A DNA stretch of 64,000 bases, taken from NCBI RefSeq assembly GCF_000423345.1, contig NZ_AUHU01000011.1:1-64000 (forward strand), read 5' to 3'. Shown one piece after another: positions 11,206 through 21,017 of this stretch. The translations under genes and the position numbers were made by a program. This DNA comes from Marinimicrobium agarilyticum DSM 16975. Its GTDB lineage: Bacteria; Pseudomonadota; Gammaproteobacteria; Pseudomonadales; Cellvibrionaceae. Each line of letters starts with the position of its first letter. Position 1 is the first letter of the stretch. The notes beneath the pieces are model-generated. The model had not been told where the DNA came from. It searched no databases and was given only the letters and a program-made list of their open reading frames with translations.

Positions 11206-13209
11206 GTGAAAGTGTGTGTGCAACGTCTGGCGGGAACCATAGCGACGGCTCTGTTGTGTGTCAGCCTGTCTGCCTGGGGGCAACAGACCTGGACGGTGAA
11301 TTTCAAGGACACCGATATCCAGGAGGTGATCAAGTTTGTCGCCGATGCCACCGGCAAGACCATTGTGGTCGACCCCAAGGTACGGGGGCAGGTCCGCGTC
11401 ATCTCCCAGGAACCGGTCAACAAAGAAGAGCTCTATCAGCTTTTCCTTTCCATGATGGATGTGCAGGGCTTCACCGCTGTTGAAAATGGCGATGTGGTGC
11501 GTATTGTCCCCAACCGGGATGCCCGCTCCCTGCCGGTACCGACGACCATGGGGCAGCAGCCCGTCGGGGACGACACCTACATCACCCAGGTACTGAAGCT
11601 GGAAAACATCAGTGCTTCGAAAGTACTGCCCACGCTTCGTCCCCTGGTGCCCCAGCACGGCCACCTGTCCGCCTACGACCCGAGCAACGCGATCATCGTC
11701 ACCGATACCCGTTCGAATATCATGCGGCTGAAGGAAATCATCGCCCAGATCGATCAGTCGTCCATATTGAAAACCGAGGTGGTGGAGCTGGAATTTGCCA
11801 TGGCCGAAGACGTCGCTCGCTATGTGACGCAAATTGAAAAGCCCGGTGCCGCCGACGGTGGTCAGTCGGAGCTGACTGTGGTCCCGGACAAACGTACCAA
11901 CTCGGTGTTGATTCATGGGGATGACCTGCAGCGCCAGCGCATCCGGCAGCTGATTGAGCAGCTTGACCGACCGCGCACGAAAGACAGCAATGTGCGTGTG
12001 GTTTACCTGAAATACGCCAAGGCGGAGAATGTCGCCACAGTGCTGAACGGCGTGCTGCAGAATATGGCCCGCACTGAGGAAAACCAGAATCAGCGTCGGG
12101 AAGTGAACGTTCAGGCGGATGAAGACACCAACTCCATTCTGATGACCGCGGACAGTGACACCATGGAATCGCTCCTCGCGGTGATCGACAGGCTCGATAT
12201 TCGTCGCGCACAAGTCCTGGTGGAAGCCATTATCGTTGAGGTGGAAGACACCGATGGTCGTGAACTGGGCGTTCAGTGGATGTATCGGGACGATGAGGCC
12301 GGGTTTGGAAGCTCTACCACGGGAGACGGCCAGCTTGGCGCATTGGGCGCTGGTGCCTTGTCCGATACGGACGAAGGTCTGGTCAGTCTGGCCGAGACCT
12401 TGTCCGGAGCCGCCGGGCAAACCTTCGGCATCGGGCGGTTGGGTGAGCGCACCGACTTCCTCGGCATTCTGAACATGCTGCAGGAGCAGAGCTCCACCAA
12501 CATTCTCTCGACGCCGAACCTGCTTACGACGGACAACCACACGGCATCGATTTCCGTTGGGCAAAACGTGCCGTTTGCCACTGGCTCCTACGCTTCCACC
12601 GGTAACACCGCCAACCCGGGGAATCCCTTCCGGACCATCGAGCGCCGGGACGTGGGCATCCTGCTGGAAGTAACACCGCACGTAAACGCTGGCGACAGCG
12701 TGGTGTTGGATATCAGTCAGGAGGTATCCAGCCTTTCCGCTCTGAATAGCCAGGATGGCCCGATTACGAATCAGCGTAAACTGGATACCCAGGTGCTGGC
12801 CGGCAATGGGGAAACCGTCGTGCTGGGCGGCCTGATTGAGGAAGAAATCCAGACCACCACCCAGAAAGTTCCGTTTCTGGGGGACATTCCCCTGATGGGG
12901 CGGCTGTTCCGTAACCAGAGCGATGAAGTCAGCAAAACCAATCTGTTGATATTCATTCGCGCGACCGTTATTGAAGACGACAAGATGCTGACCGGCGCCA
13001 CCGCCGAAAAATACAAGGCGCTGCGCGCTCAGCAGGAGCAGCGTCGACGGGAAGGGGGAATGCTGTTTGGTCGCGACCAGATTCCGGTGCTGCCCGAATG
13101 GCAGGAGAAAGTGGACGAGGCCGAACGTATCCGCATGCTCAGCCCCCGCAGTGGCGAGGGCGAAGAGGGCAGCACCGAACCGGACAATGCCGCCGAGGCC
13201 GAGGAGTAA
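11206..13209 (+). CDS. gspD: Type II secretion system secretin GspD
   Basis: A 667-residue outer-membrane secretin that forms the exit channel. It has a signal peptide (about 1-24), an N0 domain (WTVNFKDTDIQEVIKFVADATG), N1-N3 repeats, and the C-terminal secretin domain with VPFATGSY and the VVLGGLIEEE...VPFLGDIPLMGRLF signature. The tail (about 635-667) is acidic and could be the pilotin-binding S region, but no pilotin gene is seen nearby. The GTG start is preceded by GAGG at 8 bases. Confidence 0.95.
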   Translation: MKVCVQRLAGTIATALLCVSLSAWGQQTWTVNFKDTDIQEVIKFVADATGKTIVVDPKVRGQVRVISQEPVNKEELYQLFLSMMDVQGFTAVENGDVVRIVPNRDARSLPVPTTMGQQPVGDDTYITQVLKLENISASKVLPTLRPLVPQHGHLSAYDPSNAIIVTDTRSNIMRLKEIIAQIDQSSILKTEVVELEFAMAEDVARYVTQIEKPGAADGGQSELTVVPDKRTNSVLIHGDDLQRQRIRQLIEQLDRPRTKDSNVRVVYLKYAKAENVATVLNGVLQNMARTEENQNQRREVNVQADEDTNSILMTADSDTMESLLAVIDRLDIRRAQVLVEAIIVEVEDTDGRELGVQWMYRDDEAGFGSSTTGDGQLGALGAGALSDTDEGLVSLAETLSGAAGQTFGIGRLGERTDFLGILNMLQEQSSTNILSTPNLLTTDNHTASISVGQNVPFATGSYASTGNTANPGNPFRTIERRDVGILLEVTPHVNAGDSVVLDISQEVSSLSALNSQDGPITNQRKLDTQVLAGNGETVVLGGLIEEEIQTTTQKVPFLGDIPLMGRLFRNQSDEVSKTNLLIFIRATVIEDDKMLTGATAEKYKALRAQQEQRRREGGMLFGRDQIPVLPEWQEKVDEAERIRMLSPRSGEGEEGSTEPDNAAEAEE

Positions 13210-13212
13210 GCC

Positions 13213-14775
13213 GTGACTGCCGAGTCGATATTGGAGGAGTACGAAGAGCCGCAAGTCCCCGCGTCGGAAGAGGACGAGGATGAAGTGCAGGCCGCCAGCG
13301 CGGGCGATGATGTCGCCCACGCCCGGCTCCCCTTTGCGTTCGCCTCCAACCATGGCGTCATGCTCGATGAGGAGGAAAACGAGGCCACACTGCTCTATCG
13401 TCCCGGTTTGAACCTGAATGTGTTGCTGGAGCTCCAGCGTTACCTCGGGGCCGAATTCCGGCTGAAAGAAATTCCCAATGAAGACTTCCAACGTCGCCTG
13501 ACCCAGGTCTACCAAAGTGGCGACGGCGCGGCGCAACAGGCGGCGGAAGACTTGGGGGCGGAATACGATCTGTCCTCCATGGCCGAGGATCTGGCCGACC
13601 GGACCGACCTGTTGGCCGGCAACGACGACGCCCCCATCATTCGACTGATCAACGCCATTCTGTCTCAGGCGGTGCGCGAAGGCGCCTCGGATATTCACCT
13701 CGAACCCTTCGAGGACCGGGTGTCGGTGCGCTTTAGGATCGACGGCGTCCTCAGTGAAATCCTCTCGCCCAAGGCGGAACTGGCACCGGTACTGGTTTCA
13801 CGCCTGAAGGTGATGGCGCGGTTGGACATCGCCGAGAAGCGCCTGCCTCAGGATGGTCGCATCACCGTCCGTCTGGCCGGTCACGCGGTGGACATCCGGG
13901 TGTCGACCATCCCCTCGGCTCACGGCGAGCGCATTGTGCTGCGCCTGCTCGATCAGGCCGCCGGACAACTCACTCTGGAGCAGCTCGCGATGCCGGACGG
14001 TGTGCGCGACAAACTTGCCGGCGCTCTGCTCAAGCCCCACGGCATCATCCTGGTCACCGGGCCGACCGGTTCCGGTAAAACCACAACGCTTTACGCCGGC
14101 TTGAGCCATATCAACACCCGCAGTCGCAATATTCTGACCATTGAAGACCCAGTGGAATACCTGCTGCCCGGCATTGGCCAGACCCAGGTCAACTCCAAGG
14201 TCAACATGACGTTTGCCCGCGGCCTGCGTGCCATCCTGCGTCAGGATCCGGACGTGGTCATGGTCGGGGAAATCCGGGACGGGGAAACCGCGGAAATCGC
14301 CATTCAGGCGAGTCTGACTGGTCACCTGGTGCTGTCGACCCTGCACACCAACACGGCGATTGGTGCCGTGATGCGTCTGAAAGACATGGGGGTTGAGCCC
14401 TTCCTGCTCGCCTCCAGCCTGGAGGTCGTCATGGCGCAGCGGCTGGTGCGCAAGTTGTGCCCGGCCTGTCGTGAGCCCCATCCCGCCGATGAAGCCGAGC
14501 GGCAACTGATGAACCTGCCCGAAGGGGCCACCATTTATAAGCCGGTGGGCTGTAAGCAGTGCAACAACATGGGCTATCGGGGCCGGAAAGGGATTTACGA
14601 GCTGATCGAAATCAACGAGCGGATGCGCCATCTGATTCACGAACAGGCCGGTGAGCACGACCTGCTGGCGGAGGCGCGCAAGCACAGCCGCTCCATCAGC
14701 GACGACGGGCGCCAGTGTGTACTGGATGGCGTAACCAGCCTGGAAGAAGTGCTCCGGGTCACCACCGCGAGTTAG
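13213..14775 (+). CDS. gspE: Type II secretion system ATPase GspE
   Basis: A 520-residue cytoplasmic hexameric ATPase that drives pseudopilus assembly. An unusually acidic N-terminal extension (about 1-40) precedes the N1E domain. Walker A is GPTGSGKTTTLYAGL (about 282-296), the Asp and His boxes follow, and a tetracysteine zinc site is visible as CPAC and, 30 or so residues later, CKQC. The GTG start lies 3 bases after the gspD stop, so translation is probably coupled. Confidence 0.95.
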   Translation: MTAESILEEYEEPQVPASEEDEDEVQAASAGDDVAHARLPFAFASNHGVMLDEEENEATLLYRPGLNLNVLLELQRYLGAEFRLKEIPNEDFQRRLTQVYQSGDGAAQQAAEDLGAEYDLSSMAEDLADRTDLLAGNDDAPIIRLINAILSQAVREGASDIHLEPFEDRVSVRFRIDGVLSEILSPKAELAPVLVSRLKVMARLDIAEKRLPQDGRITVRLAGHAVDIRVSTIPSAHGERIVLRLLDQAAGQLTLEQLAMPDGVRDKLAGALLKPHGIILVTGPTGSGKTTTLYAGLSHINTRSRNILTIEDPVEYLLPGIGQTQVNSKVNMTFARGLRAILRQDPDVVMVGEIRDGETAEIAIQASLTGHLVLSTLHTNTAIGAVMRLKDMGVEPFLLASSLEVVMAQRLVRKLCPACREPHPADEAERQLMNLPEGATIYKPVGCKQCNNMGYRGRKGIYELIEINERMRHLIHEQAGEHDLLAEARKHSRSISDDGRQCVLDGVTSLEEVLRVTTAS

Positions 14776-14787
14776 GACGAATAGACC

Positions 14788-16023
14788 ATGGGTGCCTACA
14801 GTTATCAAGCGCTGAACGAAGCCGGCAAGACCGTCAAAGGCATGCTCGAGGGAGACTCCGAGCGCCAGGTCCGCAGCCAACTGCGCGCGAAAAAACTGAA
14901 GCCGCTCTCGGTCAGCAGCGTATCCGGCGGGCGCAAAGCCGCGGCGGCGGGTGGCGATGGCATCAGCGGTATGCGCCAGCGCTGGCGCGCCAAGATGAAC
15001 GCCCGGGATCTGAGCCTGGTTACCCGGCAGCTGGCGTCCCTGGTCAAGTCCGGGCTGCCCCTGGATGAGGCGTTGCAGGCGACCGCGAAGCAGCAGCAGA
15101 AGCCCAACAACAAGCGCATACTGCTTCAGGTGCGCACCAAGGTGCTCGAAGGTTTCAGCCTGGCCCAGGCCCTCGGGGAAATTCCGGGCGCCTTCGACAA
15201 TATGTACCGGGCCATGGTGAAGGCCGGGGAAAGTTCGGGCTTTCTGGCGCCGGTGCTGGAGCGCCTGGCGGATTACACCCAGAGCAACCAGCAGATTCAG
15301 CAGCGCCTGAAAATGGCCATGATCTATCCGCTGGTGCTGCTGTTTATCAGCGTCTCGGTCATTATCGCCCTGATGGCGTTTGTGGTGCCCAAACTGGTCA
15401 GCGTGTTTCAGCAGGGCGAGCGGGATCTACCGGCACTGACCCAGTTTCTGATCTCGGCCAGTGACTTTATCACCAGCTACGGGCACTACACATTGCTGGT
15501 ACTGGTTGCCCTGGTGTACGGGTTTAACCGGCTGCTGCGTAACCCATCCCGGCTGCGACGGTGGCACCAGATCAAATTGAAAATGCCGGTGATCGGCAAC
15601 CTGATTCTGCAGATCAACTCGGCCCGGTTTGCGGCGACTCTGGCGCTGTTGTCTTCGAGCGGTGTGCCCTTGCTTCAGGCCCTGCGCATTGCCGGGCAGG
15701 TGATGACCAACAAGATCATGCAGGAGGCCTGCGAGCGGGTCGCCGAAGACGTTCAGGAAGGGACCAGCCTGCACCGCTCGATGGAGAACTCCGGCTTTTT
15801 TCCACCCCTGCTGGTGCAACTGGTGGCCAGTGGTGAAACCAACGGCACTCTGCCTGAACAGTTGGAAAACGCCGCTCAGGACCAGGAACGGGAGTTGGAA
15901 ATGATGCTGGGCATGGCCATGGGCCTGCTGGAGCCCTTCACCGTGGTATTTATGGGTGGCGCGGTCTGCCTGATCGTGATGGCGATCCTGCAACCAATTT
16001 TTGAAATGAACAGTCTAATCTAA
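14788..16023 (+). CDS. gspF: Type II secretion system inner-membrane protein GspF
   Basis: A 411-residue polytopic inner-membrane platform protein. The N-terminus MGAYSYQALNEAGK is typical, followed by two homologous T2SSF domains each ending in hydrophobic segments, with YPLVLLFISVSVIIALMAF around residue 180-200 and a closing TM near the C-terminus. It contacts GspE and GspL. Length matches the family. Confidence 0.95.
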   Translation: MGAYSYQALNEAGKTVKGMLEGDSERQVRSQLRAKKLKPLSVSSVSGGRKAAAAGGDGISGMRQRWRAKMNARDLSLVTRQLASLVKSGLPLDEALQATAKQQQKPNNKRILLQVRTKVLEGFSLAQALGEIPGAFDNMYRAMVKAGESSGFLAPVLERLADYTQSNQQIQQRLKMAMIYPLVLLFISVSVIIALMAFVVPKLVSVFQQGERDLPALTQFLISASDFITSYGHYTLLVLVALVYGFNRLLRNPSRLRRWHQIKLKMPVIGNLILQINSARFAATLALLSSSGVPLLQALRIAGQVMTNKIMQEACERVAEDVQEGTSLHRSMENSGFFPPLLVQLVASGETNGTLPEQLENAAQDQERELEMMLGMAMGLLEPFTVVFMGGAVCLIVMAILQPIFEMNSLI

Positions 16024-16056
16024 CGCGAGAACGACACAGTGAGCGGAGTAACAGCT

Positions 16057-16509
16057 ATGAACCGGAACATCCAACGCGGCCAGGGCGGCTTCAGTCTGAT
16101 TGAAATCATGGTGGTGGTCATCATCATCGGCCTGCTGGCCAGTATCGTCGCCCCTGCGGTGCTCGACCGTGCCGATGAAGCGCGGATTCAAAAAGTCCAT
16201 GCGGACTTCAAGGCCATTCAGACCGCACTGAAACTTTACCGGATTGATAACTACACCTATCCGACCACGGAGCAGGGACTGGAAGCACTGGTCAACAAAC
16301 CGACCATGGCCCCGGAGCCGCGCAATTGGAAACAGAGTGGCTACCTGGATGAGCTGCCGCAGGACCCCTGGGGCTCGCCCTATCAGTATCTGAGCCCGGG
16401 TGAGACCCGCGAGTACGACATTTACACCCTGGGTGCCGACGGCATCAGCGGGGGCGAAGACCAGAATGCCGATATCAGCGTCTGGGACGAGAGCGCGCAA
16501 GGCAACTGA
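16057..16509 (+). CDS. gspG: Type II secretion system major pseudopilin GspG
   Basis: A 150-residue major pseudopilin. The prepilin peptidase site is GG/FSLIEIMVVV, with Glu at +5 of the mature protein. Type IV pilin-like helix and a C-terminal region with GADGISGGEDQNADI follow, matching the calcium-binding loop of GspG. I use the ATG at 16057, preceded by GGAG. A GTG at 16039 would add six residues. The prepilin peptidase (GspO/PilD) gene is not in this window. Confidence 0.94.
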   Translation: MNRNIQRGQGGFSLIEIMVVVIIIGLLASIVAPAVLDRADEARIQKVHADFKAIQTALKLYRIDNYTYPTTEQGLEALVNKPTMAPEPRNWKQSGYLDELPQDPWGSPYQYLSPGETREYDIYTLGADGISGGEDQNADISVWDESAQGN

Positions 16510-17084
16510 TGAACACCGTCGCCGCGCAACAGACTCGTCAGTCGGGGTTTACCCTGGTCGAGCTGTTGGTGGTGATGATGATCATCGGCATCGCCATTTC
16601 CATGGCGACCCTGTCCATCGGCGGTGACGATGCCGCCAGCCGGGCCGAAGAAGAAATTGAAAAGTTTCTGTTGGAGGCCAGATTCGTTTCGGAGCAGGCG
16701 GTGCTCGACTACGAATTGATCGGCCTGTTCTGGACGCCGCGAACGCCCGGAAACAGCACCCGCCAGCGCTGGTGTTACGAGTGGCGGCAACAGCGCTATC
16801 AGGAATGGACTCCCGTCAGTGATGCTCTCGAGGAGCATTGCCTTCCCGAGGGCATGCAACTGGAAATCCGGGTGGAAGGCGAAGAGTGGGAATATGACCC
16901 GCGGGATGAGGAACCCTCGCCGGTGCTGATTTTTGCCCCGAGCGGGGAAGCCACGGCCTACGAAATGGCCATACTGCCCGATGGGGTCGATGCCGGTGAG
17001 GCCCAGCGGGTCGAAGTGTCGCCCCTGGGGGATGTGACCTGGCTCAATCGCGAAGAACGGCGGAAATGGGAGCAGGATTTATGA
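16509..17084 (+). CDS. gspH: Type II secretion system minor pseudopilin GspH
   Basis: A 191-residue minor pseudopilin with the processing site QSG/FTLVELLVVMMIIGIA near residue 13 and a beta-rich periplasmic domain. The start overlaps the gspG stop. Position between gspG and gspI and length are as expected for GspH. Confidence 0.9.
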   Translation: MNTVAAQQTRQSGFTLVELLVVMMIIGIAISMATLSIGGDDAASRAEEEIEKFLLEARFVSEQAVLDYELIGLFWTPRTPGNSTRQRWCYEWRQQRYQEWTPVSDALEEHCLPEGMQLEIRVEGEEWEYDPRDEEPSPVLIFAPSGEATAYEMAILPDGVDAGEAQRVEVSPLGDVTWLNREERRKWEQDL

Positions 17085-17494
17085 GCCCCAAAGCCAAGCG
17101 TCAGCGAGGGTTTACATTGGTCGAGGTGATGGTGGCCCTGATTATCGTTGCCGTTGCCCTGCCGGCGTTTCTGACGTTGGTCATGACCCAGCTCGATGGC
17201 ACTGCGTCCATTCGCGATAAAACCATGGCCTACTGGGTCGCGGAAAACGAACTGACCCGGCTACGGTTGCTTAAAAAGTACGGAACGGATTATCGCCTGC
17301 CCGACGAGCAACAGGGCACGGTCACTCAGGCGGGCCTGGAGTGGCGCTGGCAGTTGGAAAATGGGCCCATGAAGCTGGGGGAATTCGGCGAGATGCCCGA
17401 GTTTCGGCAGATCGAAATTTCAGTATCGCCTGCAGCCCAGGAAGACAATGTCATGGCCAGGCTGACGGGAGTCTTTCGTGAAACGACCCCGTAG
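17081..17494 (+). CDS. gspI: Type II secretion system minor pseudopilin GspI
   Basis: A 137-residue minor pseudopilin with the processing site QRG/FTLVEVMVALIIVAVA. The ATG at 17081 forms an ATGA overlap with the gspH stop. A start at 17066 would add five residues and is less likely. GspI forms the pseudopilus tip with GspJ and GspK. Confidence 0.92.
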   Translation: MSPKAKRQRGFTLVEVMVALIIVAVALPAFLTLVMTQLDGTASIRDKTMAYWVAENELTRLRLLKKYGTDYRLPDEQQGTVTQAGLEWRWQLENGPMKLGEFGEMPEFRQIEISVSPAAQEDNVMARLTGVFRETTP

Positions 17495-18176
17495 CGGCGT
17501 GCGTCAGCAAGGTTTTACCCTGCTGGAAATGATGGTGGCGCTGGCCATTGCCGGTGCCATTGCGGTGATGGCCTATCAGGGTTTGACCGCCGCCAGCAAC
17601 GGGGCCGAGCGCAGTCGGCAGATCATGGACCAGATCAACAGCCTGGATCGGGCCTGGCAGTTGATCGGGCAGGACTTTCGGCACATCGTGGTTCCCAAAA
17701 TGGGGCCAACGGGACTGAGCAACCCCTTTGAGGGGGATCCCGAAGGGGCGCTGGCGAACGAGGAGCGCATCCTGCGGTTTACGCGACACTCCTGGGCCAA
17801 CCCATTGGAGCGCCTGCGCAGCGACCTGCAGGAAGTACAGTACTGGCTTGATGAGGACCGGACCCTGTGGCGCCTCTACCGGCCGGAGCGAAATGAGCCC
17901 TACGATGAGTACGAGTTTGAGGAAGAGGCCGTCAAGATGCGTTTGCTGGAGGACGTGAAACTCCTGGAGATGCGGTTTTTGTCTCAGGCCTACGTAGCCC
18001 GCTCTGGTAAAGGTGCTCTGCAGGGCGATGACTATACCCGCGACTGGTCCAAGGCCTGGCCGGACCCGGATCAGGTTGGCGGTGATCCGGCGGCGTTGCC
18101 CTATGCGGTGCTGCTGCGGATTGAAGTAGAGGGGGTCGGAGTCAGTGAACGCCTGTTCGAAATCGTCAATCCCTAG
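17478..18176 (+). CDS. gspJ: Type II secretion system minor pseudopilin GspJ
   Basis: A 232-residue minor pseudopilin with the processing site QQG/FTLLEMMVALAIAGAI and a long periplasmic domain. The GTG start at 17478 overlaps the end of gspI by 17 bases. It is part of the tip complex. Confidence 0.92.
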   Translation: MKRPRSGVRQQGFTLLEMMVALAIAGAIAVMAYQGLTAASNGAERSRQIMDQINSLDRAWQLIGQDFRHIVVPKMGPTGLSNPFEGDPEGALANEERILRFTRHSWANPLERLRSDLQEVQYWLDEDRTLWRLYRPERNEPYDEYEFEEEAVKMRLLEDVKLLEMRFLSQAYVARSGKGALQGDDYTRDWSKAWPDPDQVGGDPAALPYAVLLRIEVEGVGVSERLFEIVNP

Positions 18177-19254
18177 GGCGGCGGTGGGCCCGGGCAGAGA
18201 AACCGGTGCCGTACTGATTATGGCGCTGCTGATTGTCAGCGTCGTGGCGGGCCTGGCGGTCAAGTTTACCGCCGACTATCAGCTCGGTCTGGCCAAAGCG
18301 GAAAGCCGCTGGCTCGGGGCGCAGGCGCGCAGTCACTTGCTGGCGGCGGAGAGCATTGCCGAGTTTGTGCTATCGGAAGAGATGGACCCGGACCCGGCGG
18401 TGGATTATTACGAAGAAGGATGGGGTGTGACCCAGGATATTCAGCTCGACGGCGTTTGGGTGACCGTGGCCATTACCGATGCCCAGAGCTATATCGATCT
18501 GAACAGCCTTGGAAAAGATCTGCCGGATGACAAAGCCATCACTGACCCGACCCGGTATTCGGCGGCCCAGCGGCGGTTTATCCGTTTGTTGCAGACCTTT
18601 GAGGACCAGATTCCTCTAAACCCGGCGGAGGCCGCGGCCGTGGTGGAAGCGATCGTCGATTGGATGGATACAGACAATACCCCCAGCGGCTTCGCCGGGG
18701 CCGAAGCCGACTATTACATCGGCCTGGAAACCGAGTATCAGCCGGCGAACCAACCGTTCTCCTCGGTCGATGAACTTCGGTTGGTACGGCACGTGAGCGA
18801 GGACTTGATGCAATTGATCCGGCCCTACCTGGTGGTTCTGCCCGGCCAAGGGCAGGCGACGGTGCCGATGAATGTGAACACCATGCCCATGCGATTGTTG
18901 CGCACCATCAATGGGGAGAACGACCTGACGCCGCTGGATCCGATGCAGGTGGAAATGCTGCTACAGGATAAGGCGCAGCAGGGCTTCTATCAGGACGTGA
19001 ACACCTTTCGGGGCAGTCAGATCTGGCAGAGCCTGGGCGTGACCCCGAATACGTCGGATTTTGGTGTCACCACCAGTTATTTCATGCTGGAGGCGGAAGC
19101 CACCATCAATGAGCAACGACGTGCGATGCGCAGTATCTTGAAGCGTCAGAACGACACGGTTGAATCGATACAGCGCAAAGATATTTACGAAATCACCCGG
19201 TTCCCGGAAACGGCAATGCCGGCGAACTCTCAATCAGCGACGACACAGCAATAA
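18145..19254 (+). CDS. gspK: Type II secretion system minor pseudopilin GspK
   Basis: A 369-residue tip pseudopilin. The N-terminal hydrophobic segment GAVLIMALLIVSVVAGLAVKF lacks the Glu at position 5, which is normal for GspK. The large alpha domain includes the family-typical NVNTMPMRLLRTI region near residue 245. The GTG start at 18145 overlaps gspJ by 32 bases. Confidence 0.92.
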   Translation: MNACSKSSIPRAAVGPGRETGAVLIMALLIVSVVAGLAVKFTADYQLGLAKAESRWLGAQARSHLLAAESIAEFVLSEEMDPDPAVDYYEEGWGVTQDIQLDGVWVTVAITDAQSYIDLNSLGKDLPDDKAITDPTRYSAAQRRFIRLLQTFEDQIPLNPAEAAAVVEAIVDWMDTDNTPSGFAGAEADYYIGLETEYQPANQPFSSVDELRLVRHVSEDLMQLIRPYLVVLPGQGQATVPMNVNTMPMRLLRTINGENDLTPLDPMQVEMLLQDKAQQGFYQDVNTFRGSQIWQSLGVTPNTSDFGVTTSYFMLEAEATINEQRRAMRSILKRQNDTVESIQRKDIYEITRFPETAMPANSQSATTQQ

Positions 19255-19269
19255 GCGAATACACAGTTT

Positions 19270-20523
19270 ATGGCCAATCAACTTGTGCTTTACGTCAATC
19301 GGGCCCAGGACCAGTTCCGCTGGTGCTGGCTCGACAGCGAATCCCGGCCGCTGCTGGACAGCTCGGCTTCCGGGGACCTGGAAACGCTGGTGAATACCCT
19401 GGGCGAGGGGCATCACAGCGCCTGGCTGTTGGTGCCGGGTAATCAGGTGGTCACGCGCGAATTGGAATACGCCGAGGCGGAGAAAAAGCACCTGCGCAAG
19501 CTGTTGCCCTTTCAACTGGAAGAGAGCGTCATCGGCGATATCGATCAGTTCCACTTTGCCCTCGGTCAACCGAAAGACGGTCGGGTGATTACCGCCTATA
19601 TGGAAAGCGCCTGGTTGCACGAGTTGTTTGGCCGTCTATCCGAACACCACATCGAAATCCAGCATGCCTGGCCTCTGCCACTGGCGTTGCCACTACCCAA
19701 GGAACCGCAGCCGGCGGAGTCCTACCCCTACTGGACACTTCAGCTCGAGGGTGACGTGCTGATGGTTCGCTACGCGCCCAACCTCGGTTTCAGTGTCGAG
19801 CGCGAGCAGGCCCGGATGAGCCTGCAGATGTTGCTGACCGCCCAGAATCGGGTGGACAACCTGCCGCACCTGTCCCTGCGGGCTGCCACCGATGCGGATC
19901 TGGTGGCCTTGGAGTCGCTCTTGCCGGAAGAGCTAAAAGACCGGGTCGACGAGCAGGCGGTGGTGCAGCTCTGGCAATTGGACCTGCACCAAACCGGGCT
20001 GCTCGACCTGTGCCAGGGCGAGTTTTCCCAACGTCTGCCGGTGGAGCGTTGGTGGCGGGACTGGCAAGGGGTGGTGGCCGCGGCGGCCGCCTGCCTGGTG
20101 CTCTACATCGGCGCCACCGTGTACGAAGTGAAAACCCTGGAGGCGGAGAATATCGAGCTTCGCCGCAACATCGAGCAGGTTTACCGGGGCGTCGCCGGTC
20201 AGGGCAACCTGGTGGACGCCGAGCGCCAGCTCAAGCAGCGCCTCTCGGAGCTGCAACCCACCGCGAGTGGCGGCCGGGTGACTCCGTTTTTGGGGGATGT
20301 CTTTCCGGTGCTGGCGGGGACTGATGGGGTGACAGTGAGTGCAGTTTCCTACTCCGCCCGCAGCGGTGAACTGAGCCTCAACATCCGCGCCCAGACCTTC
20401 AACGCCATTGAAACCCTGCGCAGTCAGATGCAGGAGCAAGGGCTGGAGGCTCAACTGTTGAGTTCCAGTTCGCAGGGCGATGCTTACAACGCCCGGCTGA
20501 AAGTCGGCGGAGGTCGCTCATGA
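19270..20523 (+). CDS. gspL: Type II secretion system inner-membrane protein GspL
   Basis: A 417-residue bitopic protein. The cytoplasmic actin-like domain (about 1-255) has the FQLEESVIGDIDQFHFA segment, then one TM (about 265-283), then a periplasmic ferredoxin-like domain. It recruits GspE to the membrane and pairs with GspM, whose gene overlaps by 4 bases. Confidence 0.92.
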   Translation: MANQLVLYVNRAQDQFRWCWLDSESRPLLDSSASGDLETLVNTLGEGHHSAWLLVPGNQVVTRELEYAEAEKKHLRKLLPFQLEESVIGDIDQFHFALGQPKDGRVITAYMESAWLHELFGRLSEHHIEIQHAWPLPLALPLPKEPQPAESYPYWTLQLEGDVLMVRYAPNLGFSVEREQARMSLQMLLTAQNRVDNLPHLSLRAATDADLVALESLLPEELKDRVDEQAVVQLWQLDLHQTGLLDLCQGEFSQRLPVERWWRDWQGVVAAAAACLVLYIGATVYEVKTLEAENIELRRNIEQVYRGVAGQGNLVDAERQLKQRLSELQPTASGGRVTPFLGDVFPVLAGTDGVTVSAVSYSARSGELSLNIRAQTFNAIETLRSQMQEQGLEAQLLSSSSQGDAYNARLKVGGGRS

Positions 20524-21002
20524 AGGCTTTTTTTGATTGGCTCTCCCGCTACAACCGGCGCGAACAGACGGTCATGCTGGTGGGCGGTATTGCTGTTGTG
20601 CTTTATATCCTGTGGAAAGCGGTACTGGTGCCGGTGTCCGAGTGGCGCGAGCAGCAGGTGCGCTCCAATAACGCCGTGAGCCAGAGCCTTGGGCGCGTCG
20701 AGCTGCTGGCGGCGCAAATGCGCCAGGCCGAACAACAGGCGCAATCGGCCACCCGCGACGACAGCAACATCAGCGCCCTGGTGGACTCCAGCCTGCGCGC
20801 GAACAACCTCAGCATGAGTGGCTTTCAACCGGGAACCGGCGGCCAGGTACGGGTCCGTCTGGACGAGGTACCTTACGACCGTTTTATGCAGTGGCTGTAT
20901 GAAATGGAATACCAGCACGACGTAAGCGTGGTGGATTTCTCCATGGCCGGTGCCAGTGAACAGGGCCGGGTAACCGTCAACATTCGCCTGCAAAAGAATT
21001 AA
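20520..21002 (+). CDS. gspM: Type II secretion system inner-membrane protein GspM
   Basis: A 160-residue bitopic protein with a short cytoplasmic N-terminus, one TM (about 18-36), a coiled-coil-like helix rich in Gln and Ala, and a small ferredoxin-like domain. ATG overlaps the gspL stop. It is the partner of GspL. Confidence 0.9.
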   Translation: MKAFFDWLSRYNRREQTVMLVGGIAVVLYILWKAVLVPVSEWREQQVRSNNAVSQSLGRVELLAAQMRQAEQQAQSATRDDSNISALVDSSLRANNLSMSGFQPGTGGQVRVRLDEVPYDRFMQWLYEMEYQHDVSVVDFSMAGASEQGRVTVNIRLQKN

Positions 21003-21017
21003 CTCGACGACCTGACT

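Noticed and set aside
11137-13698. 853-codon open frame antisense to gspD/gspE
   Set aside because: A high-G+C shadow of real genes. gspD and gspE show full family motifs on the other strand.
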